Shown here: piece after piece, positions 33,511 to 44,385 of the stretch
Position numbering within the stretch: the stretch's first letter is position 1
How the letters are laid out: each line of letters begins with the position of its first letter
Assembly: GCA_023634235.1 (NCBI GenBank)
Contig: JAMKCF010000009.1
Location: 7,750,001-7,814,000, forward strand
Length of the DNA stretch: 64,000 bases
Reading direction: 5' to 3'
DNA from: Pisaster brevispinus
Taxonomy: Eukaryota > Echinodermata > Asteroidea > Forcipulatida > Asteriidae
Program-made: the position numbers and the translations under genes
Notes under the pieces: model-generated
What the model saw: the letters and a program-made list of their open reading frames with translations, nothing else
What the model was told of the DNA's origin: nothing
Databases searched by the model: none

Positions 33511-34385
33511 TATTTGCAAAGATACATGGATTTGCGATAACTATTTGCGACATCATAAATATTTGCAAAAGATATTTGCGATATGTGATGTCCTTTCGGG
33601 ACCACCATATCAAAAGGAGAGAAGAGTCAATACCAAACATAGATTTAAACAAAATTAATAAATAAATTCCCCACCCCTTAAAAAGAACGAACTTGGGGAA
33701 ACACAACACTTTGTTAAGGCACGTGACACGTGACTGCAAGACACCAACTGTCGTTGTGTTGGGCCAATCGGTCGTATACTTGCGGAAATGTGGGGTTCTG
33801 ATCGCTTGGTGCTGCGAAGTTAAATGAAAATTTACCTCAAAATTTGCTCCCCTATTCCATTTGCATAAAGCTGAACTGGGCTTTAAACGTGTACGATATA
33901 CCAGTTTTAAGACCGGGCAAGTACAAGGTTGGCCTTTTTTGCAAGATGGATGCACACTAACCCCACGGTACATAGACCTACATATACCTGTGCATATATA
34001 TCGCTGAATCAACTAATGAATGTGGTGAGTATTCATCCTATTATAACCGTACGGTGGTTGTTTTTTAACATATTGGGCCGAATTCCTTCATTACGCTTTT
34101 TTTGTGTGCGTGGTTTTTGAACTTTTTCTTTTGAATTCGCGATTATGTGCATCGTCGCAAATGATATGCGCACATAAATTTGCCAAAGAAATTATATTCA
34201 ACGTTACGATTATGTGTGCACAGGGCCACCTTTTTTATTTCACAGCCTTAAGAGCAATTGATTAATTTTACTCCTTTATTTACAGCTTTTTCTAATGCTC
34301 CTCTCCTTCATGTCTCTCATAATTATGTCAGAGGTTTAGTCGTTTCATTTACTTGTACCTTTTTGTAGATCGCAACCGAAAGAAC

Positions 34386-35655
34386 ATGGGACCTCCACTG
34401 GATTTAAAGATCTTTCTCCTTACTGGATTAGCATGTACTGCGTTTCTTATTAATTTTACGATCGTAAATGATTTTAACTTAACGGCTTTTACGACCGTGG
34501 TAGAATCAGCAAAGCCAAAGTCATTGCTATTCGTTCCCACGAAGACGCCAGTCGTGGGTCCGTTTCACCGGTATACTGGCGGACGAACTGCTCTGCCCTG
34601 TTCTCTGGGGATGAAAAGGCCATCGAGGAAGCTTCGAAGATGCTCCAAGAAGCACGAAATAAAGCTCCTCTTCCCTTACCGACCGATGTAGAAGTACAAG
34701 AGTGGACAGTTGATTGCAGTTCTTACAGGAACTCGAGGTACCCAACAAAACCCAGGTCAGACAAAGAGGCCGCATATCCATTGAGCGACTATACTGCGAG
34801 CAATTTACCAACCTCAGAATATCATTTGCATTCATCCAGATAAAAAGTCTCGGCCAGATTTTTCGAAGGCCGTCAGAGGCCTGGCCAACTGCTTCGAAAA
34901 TGTCTTCGTATCGTTTAAGTTGGACAATGTGAAATGGGGTGGCATCGGCATGGTTATGGGCGATATCAACTGTATGATTGACCAACAGGTGACATTGGCA
35001 TCAAATATAAGTGGAACTATCTAATCAATTTGTGTGGTCAAGACTTCCCGCTAAAGACAAATCTGGAGATTGTAGGTCAACTCAAAGCGCACAGGGAGCA
35101 CAATGATATCAAAGGAAATGTTAGCCCTCCGAGATTGTATACAAGAGTTAGGAATAAAGGAAAACCTCCACACAATTTGACACTATTCAAGGGTAGCAGG
35201 TACTTTGCAGCTTCACGGCCTTACATTGAATTTGTAACTAACGACCCTAAAGCTAAAGATATGTTAAAGTGGGTGGATGGCACCCTCTGCCCGGAAGAGT
35301 TTTACTGTAGGTGACCCTTCGACGTGCCAAGGGTATACCAGGTGGGTACCGAATCGCTACCTTGGATTCCAATATAAGATTAGTGAGGTGGAAAAACAGC
35401 AAAATTGAGCCTCCATGCGTAGGCAAGTAGGCCTACGTGAGGGCAGTTTGCATTTTCACGCTTGGCTACTTGCGGTATCTTGCAGTCATGCCGGACCTTT
35501 TTGCCAACAAGTTCTACTACAATTATGACCCAGTTACCTTTCAGTGTCTTGAGGAGGCGCTAAATAACAGAACCCTTCACCCAAAGGAGTCTGACAAATT
35601 AATTGGTTTTCCAGTCACCAAATTTATTTGGCAAAATTATGCAGAAGTTCCATAA
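34386..35655 (+). pseudogene. Core-2/I-branching beta-1,6-N-acetylglucosaminyltransferase (GCNT family) pseudogene
   Basis: The intact start region encodes a short N-tail and a type-II signal anchor (FLLTGLACTAFLINFTIV). The frame must change near 34575 to continue as RTNCSALFSGDEKAIEEASK and WTVDCSSYRNSRYP. It changes again near 34785 and 34815 (IICIHPDKKSRPDF, LANCFENVFVSFKLDNVKW), near 35010 (YLINLCGQDFPLKTNLEIV) and at 35312, where a stop precedes LRRAKGIPGG. An in-frame TAG (about 35419) precedes VRAVCIFTLGYLRYL and LFANKFYYNYDPVTFQCLEE. These blocks match the GCNT family end to end: catalytic GT14 domain, NLCGQDFP and the Cys pattern. At least five frame breaks plus stops make it non-functional unless the assembly is poor. 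It is intronless, as GCNT genes often are. Confidence 0.88.
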
Positions 35656-35744
35656 ACCGTGTTTCTAAAATTGATATCACAAATAGGACAAAGGTAAATC
35701 CATGGACGTATGGGGTTGGTGTAAGGTAGGGTCATACTTTAGTA

Positions 35745-35955
35745 ATAGCCCCCCCCCCCTCCCACACACACACACACCCAGGTACAGCACTCCTATATCC
35801 GTTAGAGGACACCTATTGTACTTTCCCCATTGGTTTTGTACACAAATGACTAGTGAGGACACCTGAAAACAAAGAAACGACTAGTGAGGACCTATTGTCC
35901 CTATTGTAAAATGTCCTCGGAGGGTTGGCAATACAAACACACACACACACACCGA
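35745..35955. repeat. Poly-C/CA-rich low complexity and short direct repeats
   Basis: It contains a poly-C run with (CA)n near 35750-35778, two GACTAGTGAGGACACCTG-like phrases (about 35848 and 35879), and a second (CA)n at 35935-35952. Confidence 0.8.
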
Positions 35956-36028
35956 TTAGAAATAATTAACAGTTATTATGGTCAGGTGTCCCTTTTGTTG
36001 CAAGTCCTTGTGAAACCCCACGGCTTGT

Positions 36029-36799
36029 CTAGCAAGCGACAATAGTGCGCCACAATCTTTCCATGTAGTGTCCTTCCTCCGGGTTGACGTGATCATCCAG
36101 AAATGAAATCAGTTTTTGATAGAACTCCTTCGGATGCTTTTGAAGACACCTCCTTGTCGCTGAGAAACAGCCTGCTAGGCAACTATCCGCGGACCGTGGA
36201 GGCGCTTTCCCAAAGACAGTTTGGTAAAATTCTCCAAGTGTTGCATTTTTAGCACGACGCATAATACCATTATCGAATTCATACTTCCATTTGGCGTCAT
36301 GCTTGATTTTCCCCCAACTGACTTTTCCCCAGAGAACGCAAGGAACTCCTTCCCTTGCCTTTGCGAGAAACTTGTGCGGAGTTGGAAAGCACAACTTTGG
36401 GGCATGATTCCCAATTTGGCCTTGAAGAAATATGGTTATATTTGCGAGGTGTTCATAATTCTGGATAATGTGATAGAGATAGGTACAGCTCTCCCGTCCA
36501 AAGTTGGGTAGTTCATCCCACTGTCTGATACCAAATGAAGGTTTTAATCCTGGGTCGTGACCTTTGTCGTACACGTGACAATAGTTAGCTACGGGTTCCA
36601 ACCAATCAAGTTGCTCTTTGTAGTGAGCTATGACGAATTCGTAATCCATTTGTGGCACAGTCTGTGTAGTTGGCCCAGGCTTTGTAGTTGGCACATACCT
36701 TTCTAGTGTTCGTGCGTTTCCTTTGAAAAGAAAAGAATTAGTGAAAAAATTCATGTTCACAAGATAATGTATGAAGATAAAGGCGCCCTCATTGATCAT
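36029..36799 (-). CDS. DUF3431 domain protein (paralogue A), intact exon or intronless gene
   Basis: There is one open frame of 256 codons from ATG at 36799 to TAG at 36031-36029. After a hydrophobic start come YEFVIAHYKEQLDWL, YCHVYDKGHD, ELPNFGRESCTYLYHIIQNY, NITIFLQGQIGNH and VPCVLWGKV. This is the order of conserved blocks I associate with DUF3431, an uncharacterised glycosyltransferase-like family. The C-terminus (SCLAGCFSATRRCLQ, FLDDHV) has a Cys cluster. A strong acceptor (ttttcttttcaaag, 36721) suggests the real exon begins at 36720 and an upstream signal-anchor exon exists; alternatively the ATG at 36799 is used. A near-identical 3' part occurs inverted at 40840-41263. Confidence 0.75.
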   Translation of the reverse strand: MINEGAFIFIHYLVNMNFFTNSFLFKGNARTLERYVPTTKPGPTTQTVPQMDYEFVIAHYKEQLDWLEPVANYCHVYDKGHDPGLKPSFGIRQWDELPNFGRESCTYLYHIIQNYEHLANITIFLQGQIGNHAPKLCFPTPHKFLAKAREGVPCVLWGKVSWGKIKHDAKWKYEFDNGIMRRAKNATLGEFYQTVFGKAPPRSADSCLAGCFSATRRCLQKHPKEFYQKLISFLDDHVNPEEGHYMERLWRTIVAC

Positions 36800-38120
36800 G
36801 GCCTCTATAATGCAACTTTATTATTTTTGTTGTTTATAATAAGTATAGAAAACACTTAAGTTTGGCTCTGAACGAGATAGGGCGTGATCTGTTGTCACTG
36901 AATAGCAACGCGTACGTATGATAATACAGAGAGGAAAACAAACAAAAACAAAAACTCTGAGGCGTCTGCACAGACCTGGCTAAAAAAATGGCTTACGACA
37001 TCCTTTCGGACCTCTGATCATTCTAACGGGATACGATTGGCTCAAGATGCTTCATGGCTCTGCACGAAGAATGTTTCAGGTCTATTCAATATACAAACAA
37101 TAATATTATATTTATGAGCACTGTCATTTCCTTCCATCACATCTGTGCGTGTCCTTGTTACTGTCGACAATACAGCCACCGGGTACTAAAACTAACAGCC
37201 TCGCTAAAATCCCCTGAAATGAGTTCTCCTTCATTTCTGTAGGGAGCATTGCGAGTTTTGTTTTGATTTATTATTATCAATTTATCCGAGAAAGAATGAA
37301 TTTGTTGAGGGATGAATGACTCGTTAATTGTAAAATTGATTGTGTGTATATGATGTAGCGTATATCCAGCCAAGAGCTATTGGCCTCCTTACTATACATG
37401 GTGTCAACGGTTCTGTGTCAGACCTGACCCCACTTTACTTTTTTTACTTGACCTTACGGAGGTGGGCCAGTACTTAAAACTTTATTATTCATAGTGATTT
37501 TATGGATGGGTTTGTGTTTCAGCATAGTAGAGCTTCACAAAGCCATATTTAGTGACATCAGTGCCAGACAGCGCTCTCTAGCTACAGGTTGAAAATAACT
37601 GTTTTAATTGTTTGAATATCTGTATCAATTCAACCAAACAAGCCACACGCGCCTTAATTGGTTGTGTGATATTTAAACCTCACTTTAGATTTCCGCGTGT
37701 GTACGTAAAGTTATTTGACATTTACTTCTGGCGTATAAACCAGAAGTTGACCTTTAAAATGCGAAACCATTAGTATAATTAGAGTAAATGTTCAACTGAA
37801 AGGTAAAAACTAATACAAACGTCAGTTGACTTCATCGATTTGTGCAGGAAGTCTAAAATACGTTCACTGTAAGCTATTGTATGAATTATATCGTTGGGTA
37901 AATTTTGTTTTGGAGTGCATTAAAGTTCATACAATGTCTCGCTATAGAGAAAGGTGTGATTTTTTTTCTTCAAGTTTTGTTTTTTTATAACTTGAATTCC
38001 CTACTAAGATGGGTACTTTAGTTTACGTTGTAGTCCCGCCGCGCTTGCAAATACCGAGACACGACAAAACTATCTGCGCCCTCTCTTGGTCGGGCATCTG
38101 TAGTTATTCTGTTGATACAA

Positions 38121-38460
38121 TTAATGCAGGAATAACCATGGAATAACGTTACGTACAGCAACAGAGAACAGGGGTGCGTTCCACTTGCTCGGCGTTTGCA
38201 ACGTTTTGCCTGAGGTGTTGGTGGGCGGTTTTTTAAATGGCGGACAACACATAAACGAAAGGTAAGCAGACGATAATATTTTCTTGTCAAGGAAATACTT
38301 TATCATGTGTTTTCGGTGGTTGATAACACAGTCAGGCAGAGTTGAAATAACAACATAATTAGTTGATGTCGTGATGTACAAATGCGGACTAAAACATATG
38401 TACAATACAGCAAAAACCACAGTTACAAACAATAAAATAATACGGCGTCGCCATCTTCAT
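38121..38460 (-). other. Candidate signal-anchor exon upstream of DUF3431 paralogue A
   Basis: One minus-strand frame gives RWRRRIILLFVTVVFAVLYI, an ideal type-II membrane anchor (basic then hydrophobic). However, the only ATG codons (38460 and 38454) are in a different frame, and stops lie just upstream of the anchor frame. Either a one-base indel separates ATG from anchor, or this is coincidence. I found no donor in the phase needed for 36720. Confidence 0.25.
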
Positions 38461-38480
38461 TACTGAGCGCCGCCATATTG
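38441..38480. promoter_or_regulatory. Promoter-like block with paired YY1-type motifs
   Basis: GCCATCTT (38450-38457) and GCCATATT (38472-38479) lie within a locally CG-rich stretch (ACGGCGTCGCC, GAGCGCCGCC). Such GCCATnTT motifs cluster at metazoan start sites. It lies between the minus-strand DUF3431 paralogue A and the plus-strand SGNH-like exon, so it could be bidirectional. Confidence 0.35.
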
Positions 38481-38851
38481 ACATCGGGAAGTGCGCAACC
38501 AACGTTCCAACGTGTCATCTTTAATTCAATTCAGCGGTTTTGTATTTTTGTGAATATTACAGTTGCATGTTTTCCAGATAATGGTTTATACCCAAGTAAT
38601 TGGTTCGGGCATTTCAGGGATCTTATGATGTTGGGCATACCATTCCTATTATTGCTTGCAGGGTTAAACTTTCTTCTTTTTTTCTTGACTTTGACAGTTT
38701 AAAGACCTAAATATCTACCGGGACTGTAATAGACAAAAATGGAAAAAACAAGTAGTTTTAAATCAACATTTTGTGTTATTTTTCATATTGAAGGTTTCAA
38801 CAGCCACCTCCATCCATCCTGGCCACCGACTCCCTCAATAGGCCCCAGCTC

Positions 38852-39102
38852 TACCAGTTTTACCAAGATCTAAGAAATACAACGTTGAGATTGTTGGTGA
38901 TTCTCTCACAAAATACTTGCACCAAAATATCCCTAACTCAGAGATATTTAACTCCAATGTAACTTGTCTTCACGGTGTGACAACATTAGGGTTGCGAACT
39001 CACTTCCTGTATATTGTCCCCAATAACCATCATCCAGACTTGATATTAATCCATCTGGGAACTAATGATTTGGAGTTTGGTTTCATGGAAGTTAGTTTTT
39101 GA
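38852..39102 (+). CDS. SGNH/GDSL-hydrolase-like exon (fragment)
   Basis: From an acceptor-like CCTCAATAG the frame reads ALPVLPRSKKYN, then VEIVGDSLTKYL (block I, nucleophile Ser) and PDLILIHLGTNDLEF (block III, GTND), ending in TGA at about 39100-39102. Only the first half of an SGNH fold is present, without the C-terminal DxxH block. It may be one exon of a gene or the esterase part of a CR1/L2-type LINE ORF1, where such domains occur. No reverse transcriptase is adjacent. Confidence 0.45.
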
Positions 39103-39109
39103 AATTTTT

Positions 39110-40380
39110 CTAGTTTAATTATTTCTACGCGTAAAAAATTCCCTCAGTCAAAGACTTTGATCAACGCACCTTAACCACGACAGCATGGTGAGAGCTTAGA
39201 GGATGCCTGTAAACTTTTTAATTTTACTTGTCTTGGTATTTTCAAACCTTCAAGAACAAGAAGTGCTGTGTTGTATATACTTTTTTTGTTGAATTGTTAA
39301 GTTATGTGTGCTATGTAAAAAAAATCTGTTTACTGGCAAGTGATATGTTTTTCATAAATTTTTACATTAAACAAGCATGATATGTTCTTCCAACTTTAAT
39401 CTGATTTCAGGTTGTTTTGCCCTTGGAAAAATCAGGAAAATTGTGATAAAATAGCCTGTAAAGTTGACCAAAGCCCATACACTACATCTATGTGTACAAC
39501 GTACTTGCAGGTCAGCCCTTGTAGTCGATTGGCCCTACTTTTGTCCAAGGGCCAAATACCATGTCTGATTTAAGCCAACATATACATTTACTTTTAAGTT
39601 GATTTTTAGTTGTATGATGGTTGCCATAACATTGTACATGTACTTCCATATCATATGCCATATTAAATGCCATGTTTTTAAGGTAACTTATTTTTTCTTC
39701 AATTCTAAAAAATCATTTATATTTTTTATATACATAATTTTTGTTATATTATAGGCCCCCTACATGTATGTTTTATTTATGTTAACAGGATTATAATAGC
39801 TATGTGTGTAATTGTTATATTATTTTGTGTACTATTTATTTATTTACTTGACTTAACTACCTGTAAATGGGTTCACAGGTTGTTCAGTTTTTCACAAATA
39901 TGCAGATGCCATAAGATTATAAACATTCTAGTTATACATGTACACTGTACATGTATTTGTTCTTTCATTTTTTAACTTTGTTGACAAATAAATCTGTGTT
40001 TTCACAAGTGAAAATTCAATCCTTGTTACTTGAAAATATTGTTTTTGGACTATGTGTGGATTATCTGTATTGATTATTTATTGATCACCCCCTCCTTTCT
40101 AGTTTTTATTGTTGAGAAAAATATAATCTAGGTACAGTGTACAAGGGCTAGGCCAATGTGAGAATTATTTTCGGAAGAATAAAGATAAATGGATTTGTCT
40201 ATGCCACTGCAGAAGTTTTTGTTAAAACTCGTATTTATGCCACGAGCTGGTTCTGTTTTTAAAATGAATTGTGAAATATAGGAAACAAATGTTATTATTG
40301 GTGTTATTACGGTTTGGGAATCAATATTTATGAGAAATTCGGGGTGAAAAACTACAACATTCGTAGAAAGTAGCGATTTA
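39110..40380. other. AT-rich gene-free stretch inside the inverted DUF3431 pair
   Basis: No exon was recognised. It is T-rich, with repeated ACATGTA phrases near 39630-39960 (for example TACATGTACACTGTACATGT at about 39938, itself palindromic). It separates the SGNH-like exon from the DUF3431 B copy. Confidence 0.5.
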
Positions 40381-40489
40381 GCCATAGATACTCTGATCCC
40401 CACACGTGTATAGTGTTGTGATTGTACATCCGGGACAGTTTTCACCGCGCGTCTCCACCAATCAGAATGCAGTAATCGCATGTGCAATC

Positions 40490-40621
40490 ATGGCGGCTTT
40501 TTACGTTACGATGTTTTGGACTATCGTCAGCATTTTTTGCGCCCTGACTGGACTACACAAAATTAGTCCAGAAATCAACTATTCTGTTATAGAATATGGA
40601 ATTCCCTTTCTAGTAATATGA
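40490..40621 (+). CDS. Possible signal-anchor exon of DUF3431 paralogue B
   Basis: The ATG at 40490 is in a strong context (ATCATGGCGG). It encodes MAAFYVTMFWTIVSIFCALT, a plausible membrane anchor, then a short polar stretch to TGA at 40619-40621. A gtaata donor at 40613 would end the exon in phase 0. The phase of the downstream DUF3431 segment does not match simply, so the connection is unproven. Confidence 0.35.
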   Translation: MAAFYVTMFWTIVSIFCALTGLHKISPEINYSVIEYGIPFLVI

Positions 40622-40826
40622 GAATTGGCTTGTGGGAGAATCTATTAGAGGGACATATTGTGTTGTAATTGTGTTGGTTTCGTTTCGTTTTGAAACAAAA
40701 TTTGACGATCAAAATACACCACTAGAATATCAATAAAGTCAATTATTTTCAAAGCAAAATGGACAATACACTCCCAATCTTAGCAATTGTGGGAATATTT
40801 TTGTGAATTTACGTATAGAAACTGAG

Positions 40827-41263
40827 AAACTACCCACATTCCACGAACAAATATAACCATATTTCTTCAAGGCCAAATAGGGAATCATGTCCCAGCCTTT
40901 TGCTTTCCAACTCCGCAGGAGTTTCTCGCAAAAGCAAGGGAAGGAGTTCCTTGCGTTCTCTGGGGAAAAGTCGATTGGGGACAAATTAATCATATTGGCA
41001 AATGGAAGGATGATTACGACAGTGGTTTTATGCGTCATGCTAAAAATAGAACACTTGGACAATTTTACCAAACTGTCTTTGGGAAAGCGCCTCCACGGTC
41101 CGCGGATAGTTGCCTAGCAGGCTGTTTCTCAGCGACAAGGAGGTGTCTCCAAATGCATCCAAAGGAGTTTTATCAAAAACTGATTTCATTTCTGGATGAT
41201 CACGTGAATCCGGAGGAAGGACACTACATGGAAAGATTGTGGCGCACTATTATCACTTGCTAG
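40827..41263 (+). pseudogene. DUF3431 paralogue B, 5'-truncated copy
   Basis: Open from after an in-frame TGA (40823-40825) to TAG (41261-41263). It encodes NITIFLQGQIGNHVPAFCF, GVPCVLWGKVDWGQ, then LGQFYQTVFGKAPPRS and SCLAGCFSATRRCLQ, ending LWRTIITC. This is the second half of paralogue A (36029-36799) in inverted orientation. The N-terminal half (YEFVIAHY to LPNFGRE) is absent between 40622 and 40826. The retained frame is undamaged, so it may be recent or maintained by conversion. Confidence 0.7.
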
Positions 41264-41269
41264 ACAAGT

Positions 41270-43470
41270 GTGTGTGGTTTTTTTTACGAGTAACAAAAGG
41301 GACACCCCGCGGGTGCATTTCAGACGAAATAGTTTCGCAAGATGCTTACCACCATTGCCATCTCTATATAACAGTGAAGCTATCGGATAGAAGTTGCACA
41401 ATTTGGAAGTTATTACCAAAATATGACACTACCTTATCCTATCAAAAAGGTGTTATAGGTTTGATAATAAGGGAAACGGGGTATAAGCAACGTTCAGTAT
41501 GTGCATGAGCCTGAAGCTGAAGGGAGGGGCGTTGGTCCCCACAGCTAAATCAGTCCTAAACTATGAACGAGGGATACGCAAGGAATGCACTGACGTTTGC
41601 GTAACAGATGAATGTCTTTTGCGCAAAAAAACCAAAAACAACACCCCAAAACAAACAAACTACATTTAGCTTTTTATTTTTACTACAAGCCTTTTTGAAC
41701 CTTTTAAGTCACTGAGCCGCCTCACAACACACCGGCTTATGTTCATTCATAGGACATGAATGTTATAGGCCTAATCCACGTGCATGTACAAAAAGTCTTT
41801 TAAAAATATTTGTATACAAGCCTTATATTCATGAGGCTCATTCAATAGTAATATTAAATCTCAAATGTTTTTTTTTTGTTTTTTTCATCATGAATGATAT
41901 TGACGATTCACAATAAGGAAGAATAGCATTTGATTCCAGGTCGAAAGCCTTTAAAAGATAACGATGTTCTCTCAGTGTGTTGTTAATTTTTACCCGACAC
42001 AACACAGTAGACACCACTCCTGTTACTAAAAGGCACTTATTTTTCTCCAATGCAAAATTGTGTAGCACCGCCAAATCCATTTTTGACAAATAGGGCCTAT
42101 ACTCACTTGCGCTTTACGAAGAGATTAAACAAATAAGACGTGATGCAATAATTAATGTATTGAAGAAAAAGCAATATAAAATATAAAATAAAATTAATGG
42201 AAAAAAATAAAAACCACACAAACACAAGCCCCCAGGAAATTATTATTAATAATCGAGTATTCAACTCTACCATGCAAAAAATGTGCATAATCTGCGATGG
42301 GTGACTAGTCGACGTCTACATCTGGTGAATGCCGCCGTGCATTGTCGTGTAACCCGCCCGCTGTGAGAAGAAGAATAAAAGGAAGAAGCTGCGTTGTCAC
42401 AACAGCGTCGTGTTTGTGTCTGTTTTTCTAACAGACTATTAATGTAAACTGTACGGGTTTTTTTGTAGAAATGGCCGAGTAAAAAAGTAATAACAATAAT
42501 ACCACAGACATAATACCTATAGACGGACAGCAGGGGGCGCTAAACTGAAATTTAGGGTTTTCTGAAACCATGGGTGGAAGTGAACACTTTTTTTTATACA
42601 CGTTTAGGCATAGCTTCGAAGCAGTGCTCCCACTTCCATGTATTTTGTTCTGAATAATCAGGAGATATTGACCTGATGGTGGATTTTAGGAAATCCCCCC
42701 AAAGTAAAACAAAATCACTGCAAAAAAGTGCAAATTCACTTGCAAAGCAAAAGAATGACATTTCTCATTTCCAAACATAATTGCTCTCGTACAGAAGGTA
42801 GAGTTAATTATGTTGCCACTTGCCAACAATCAATGAGCAAAATGTGGTGTAAATTTTTGTCCTGCTGATTGCAACTCGACCAAATTACATGGTTAATTAA
42901 AACTTCGTTTTTATAACACTCAAATATAAACACAAATTATAAAACAAAAAATGTCCATCCTTCAAACACAAAATTTCTATTATCATCTCCTCGCTCGCCC
43001 GTTGCTTTACACGTTGTTTCGCTCGCGCTTTCACGGATTTCGCCCATGGTTGGGGTATAGTCGGGTGCTGTCAAAATTACGTTATCCAGACGTTGATTTC
43101 CATAGGTTTTTCTAAAAGAAATGACACCAACTCCACATTAATACCACCGCCCAACCAACCAACCAGCCATCCACAGTACCGTATTTCAACCAAAATGCTG
43201 TACCCATCAACCCCCTTCTTGGTCACAATAGTGGCCACTTTACACCTCTACTCTATCTAAATCCTTCATCCCCACCGTCCTCAATTCACCTAACACCGAC
43301 CTCTCCGAAACTGATCTTAAAACTTTGCTTGTAGATGATAATACTAATTAGAGAGCAGGAGCCCAGTGGGTCAGCCTCTCGAAGGGAACTTAACAAATTT
43401 CCATTATAAATCATAGCAATGGTCTATGTGTATATGCCTATGCAAGGAAATGTACGTCTGCCAAGCACAT
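41270..43470. other. Gene-free stretch
   Basis: No exon was recognised. Low-complexity AAAACAAACAAAC occurs near 41640, and a C-rich CCAACCAACCAACCAGCC block near 43148. The region around 42330-42430 is somewhat CG-enriched but shows no convincing reading frame. Confidence 0.4.
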
Positions 43471-43496
43471 TCTGGTGGGTTTAGTTCAAATCACAT

Positions 43497-43835
43497 TCAG
43501 CTGGATAGTAGAAGCGTCTGCAAGTCATCAAGTCCCGATTCCCCTCCATTCGCCAGTCTGTCTCTCACCAACTCTGGAATATCATAAACACTTGGGCTCC
43601 GAAGGAAGCGACGGAATGAAATTGACCTTAAAGACGGCTGATGGATTGTTGCTCCGGTTGTCAAGTAGCGTGAAAATGATGAGGATAGCCACACAGAAGA
43701 GGCTTTGTGGGCGTCAAGATGCTGGAATTGGCCGGGGCAGGAAGATGTATTATCCTCATCACAAAATCTTTTCTTCAGAATACGCCACCTGATGTTTGCT
43801 TCTGAGGCACTAGTTCTTTTAACTCGTTTATGCCT
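43497..43835 (-). CDS. Unrecognised 113-codon open exon (terminal exon candidate)
   Basis: After a fair acceptor (accttcttcag, AG at 43837-43836) the minus-strand frame is open for 112 codons to a TGA. It contains EANIRWRILKKRFCDED, RYLTTGATIHQPSLRSISF and YDIPELVRDRL, ending LDDLQTLLLSS. Composition looks protein-like (amphipathic, acidic C-terminus). There is no Met at the start, so it would be an internal-to-terminal exon or a retrocopy piece. The opposite strand is also open over most of it (43475-43792). I recognise no family. Confidence 0.3.
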   Translation of the reverse strand, partial: RHKRVKRTSASEANIRWRILKKRFCDEDNTSSCPGQFQHLDAHKASSVWLSSSFSRYLTTGATIHQPSLRSISFRRFLRSPSVYDIPELVRDRLANGGESGLDDLQTLLLSS

Positions 43836-44239
43836 CTGAAGAAGGTCCGGTTGGGATCAAAAGCTAAGACCATCTCCCCTATTAGTTTTATATACATACA
43901 TAATTATATAAAAACCTATCTGTCTTAATTGCAAAGTCTTTGCTCAGAGTTTCAATAGCCACCAAACTTATCCAAACTCTAAACACGATAAAGGGAAATG
44001 GATTGCGGGGGAAAAAATTACAATGTGGATGAAAAATGGAAAACGAAAAAGGGTGCAAAAAGTCCTCGGACGAGATATTATTGGAACTAGATTCCATTAA
44101 GGATTATGTGGTAATTAATTATTAAGTAGAATTCGTATTGGTTTTGAAACACTTTATTGAGATTTGTCTTCATTTTGAAAACACGACCGTGGCAGGGGGC
44201 CATCCTTAAAACTGCATCAGAGAAGGTTCACATGTCACG

Positions 44240-44385
44240 AATGGAATCAGAGCTGTCCCAGCCATAGACTTGATTTCAAGTCTGAGATCGCGGTTATTCC
44301 TCTGCATCAGCCACGAAAAACGCCCCCACAGATTAGCTATTACGCGCCCCAACTCGCAATCTCAGACTTGACCCCCTCGCGTTTA
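44240..44385. mobile_element. MITE with AAGTCTGAGATCGCG inverted ends
   Basis: TTCAAGTCTGAGATCGCGGT on the left and CGCAATCTCAGACTTGACCC on the right form the arms of an imperfect palindrome. The unit at 44826-44946 has similar arms (AAGTCTGTGATCG, CGATCGCAGACTTGG). Confidence 0.6.

Noticed and set aside
33413..34012. 199-codon minus-strand open frame
   Set aside because: No recognisable domain or plausible composition. It overlaps an inverted repeat arm whose sequence explains part of it, and lacks splice or promoter context. Kept out as probable chance.
34527..34985. 152-codon minus-strand frame
   Set aside because: Antisense of the GCNT pseudogene, whose plus-strand blocks match a known family.
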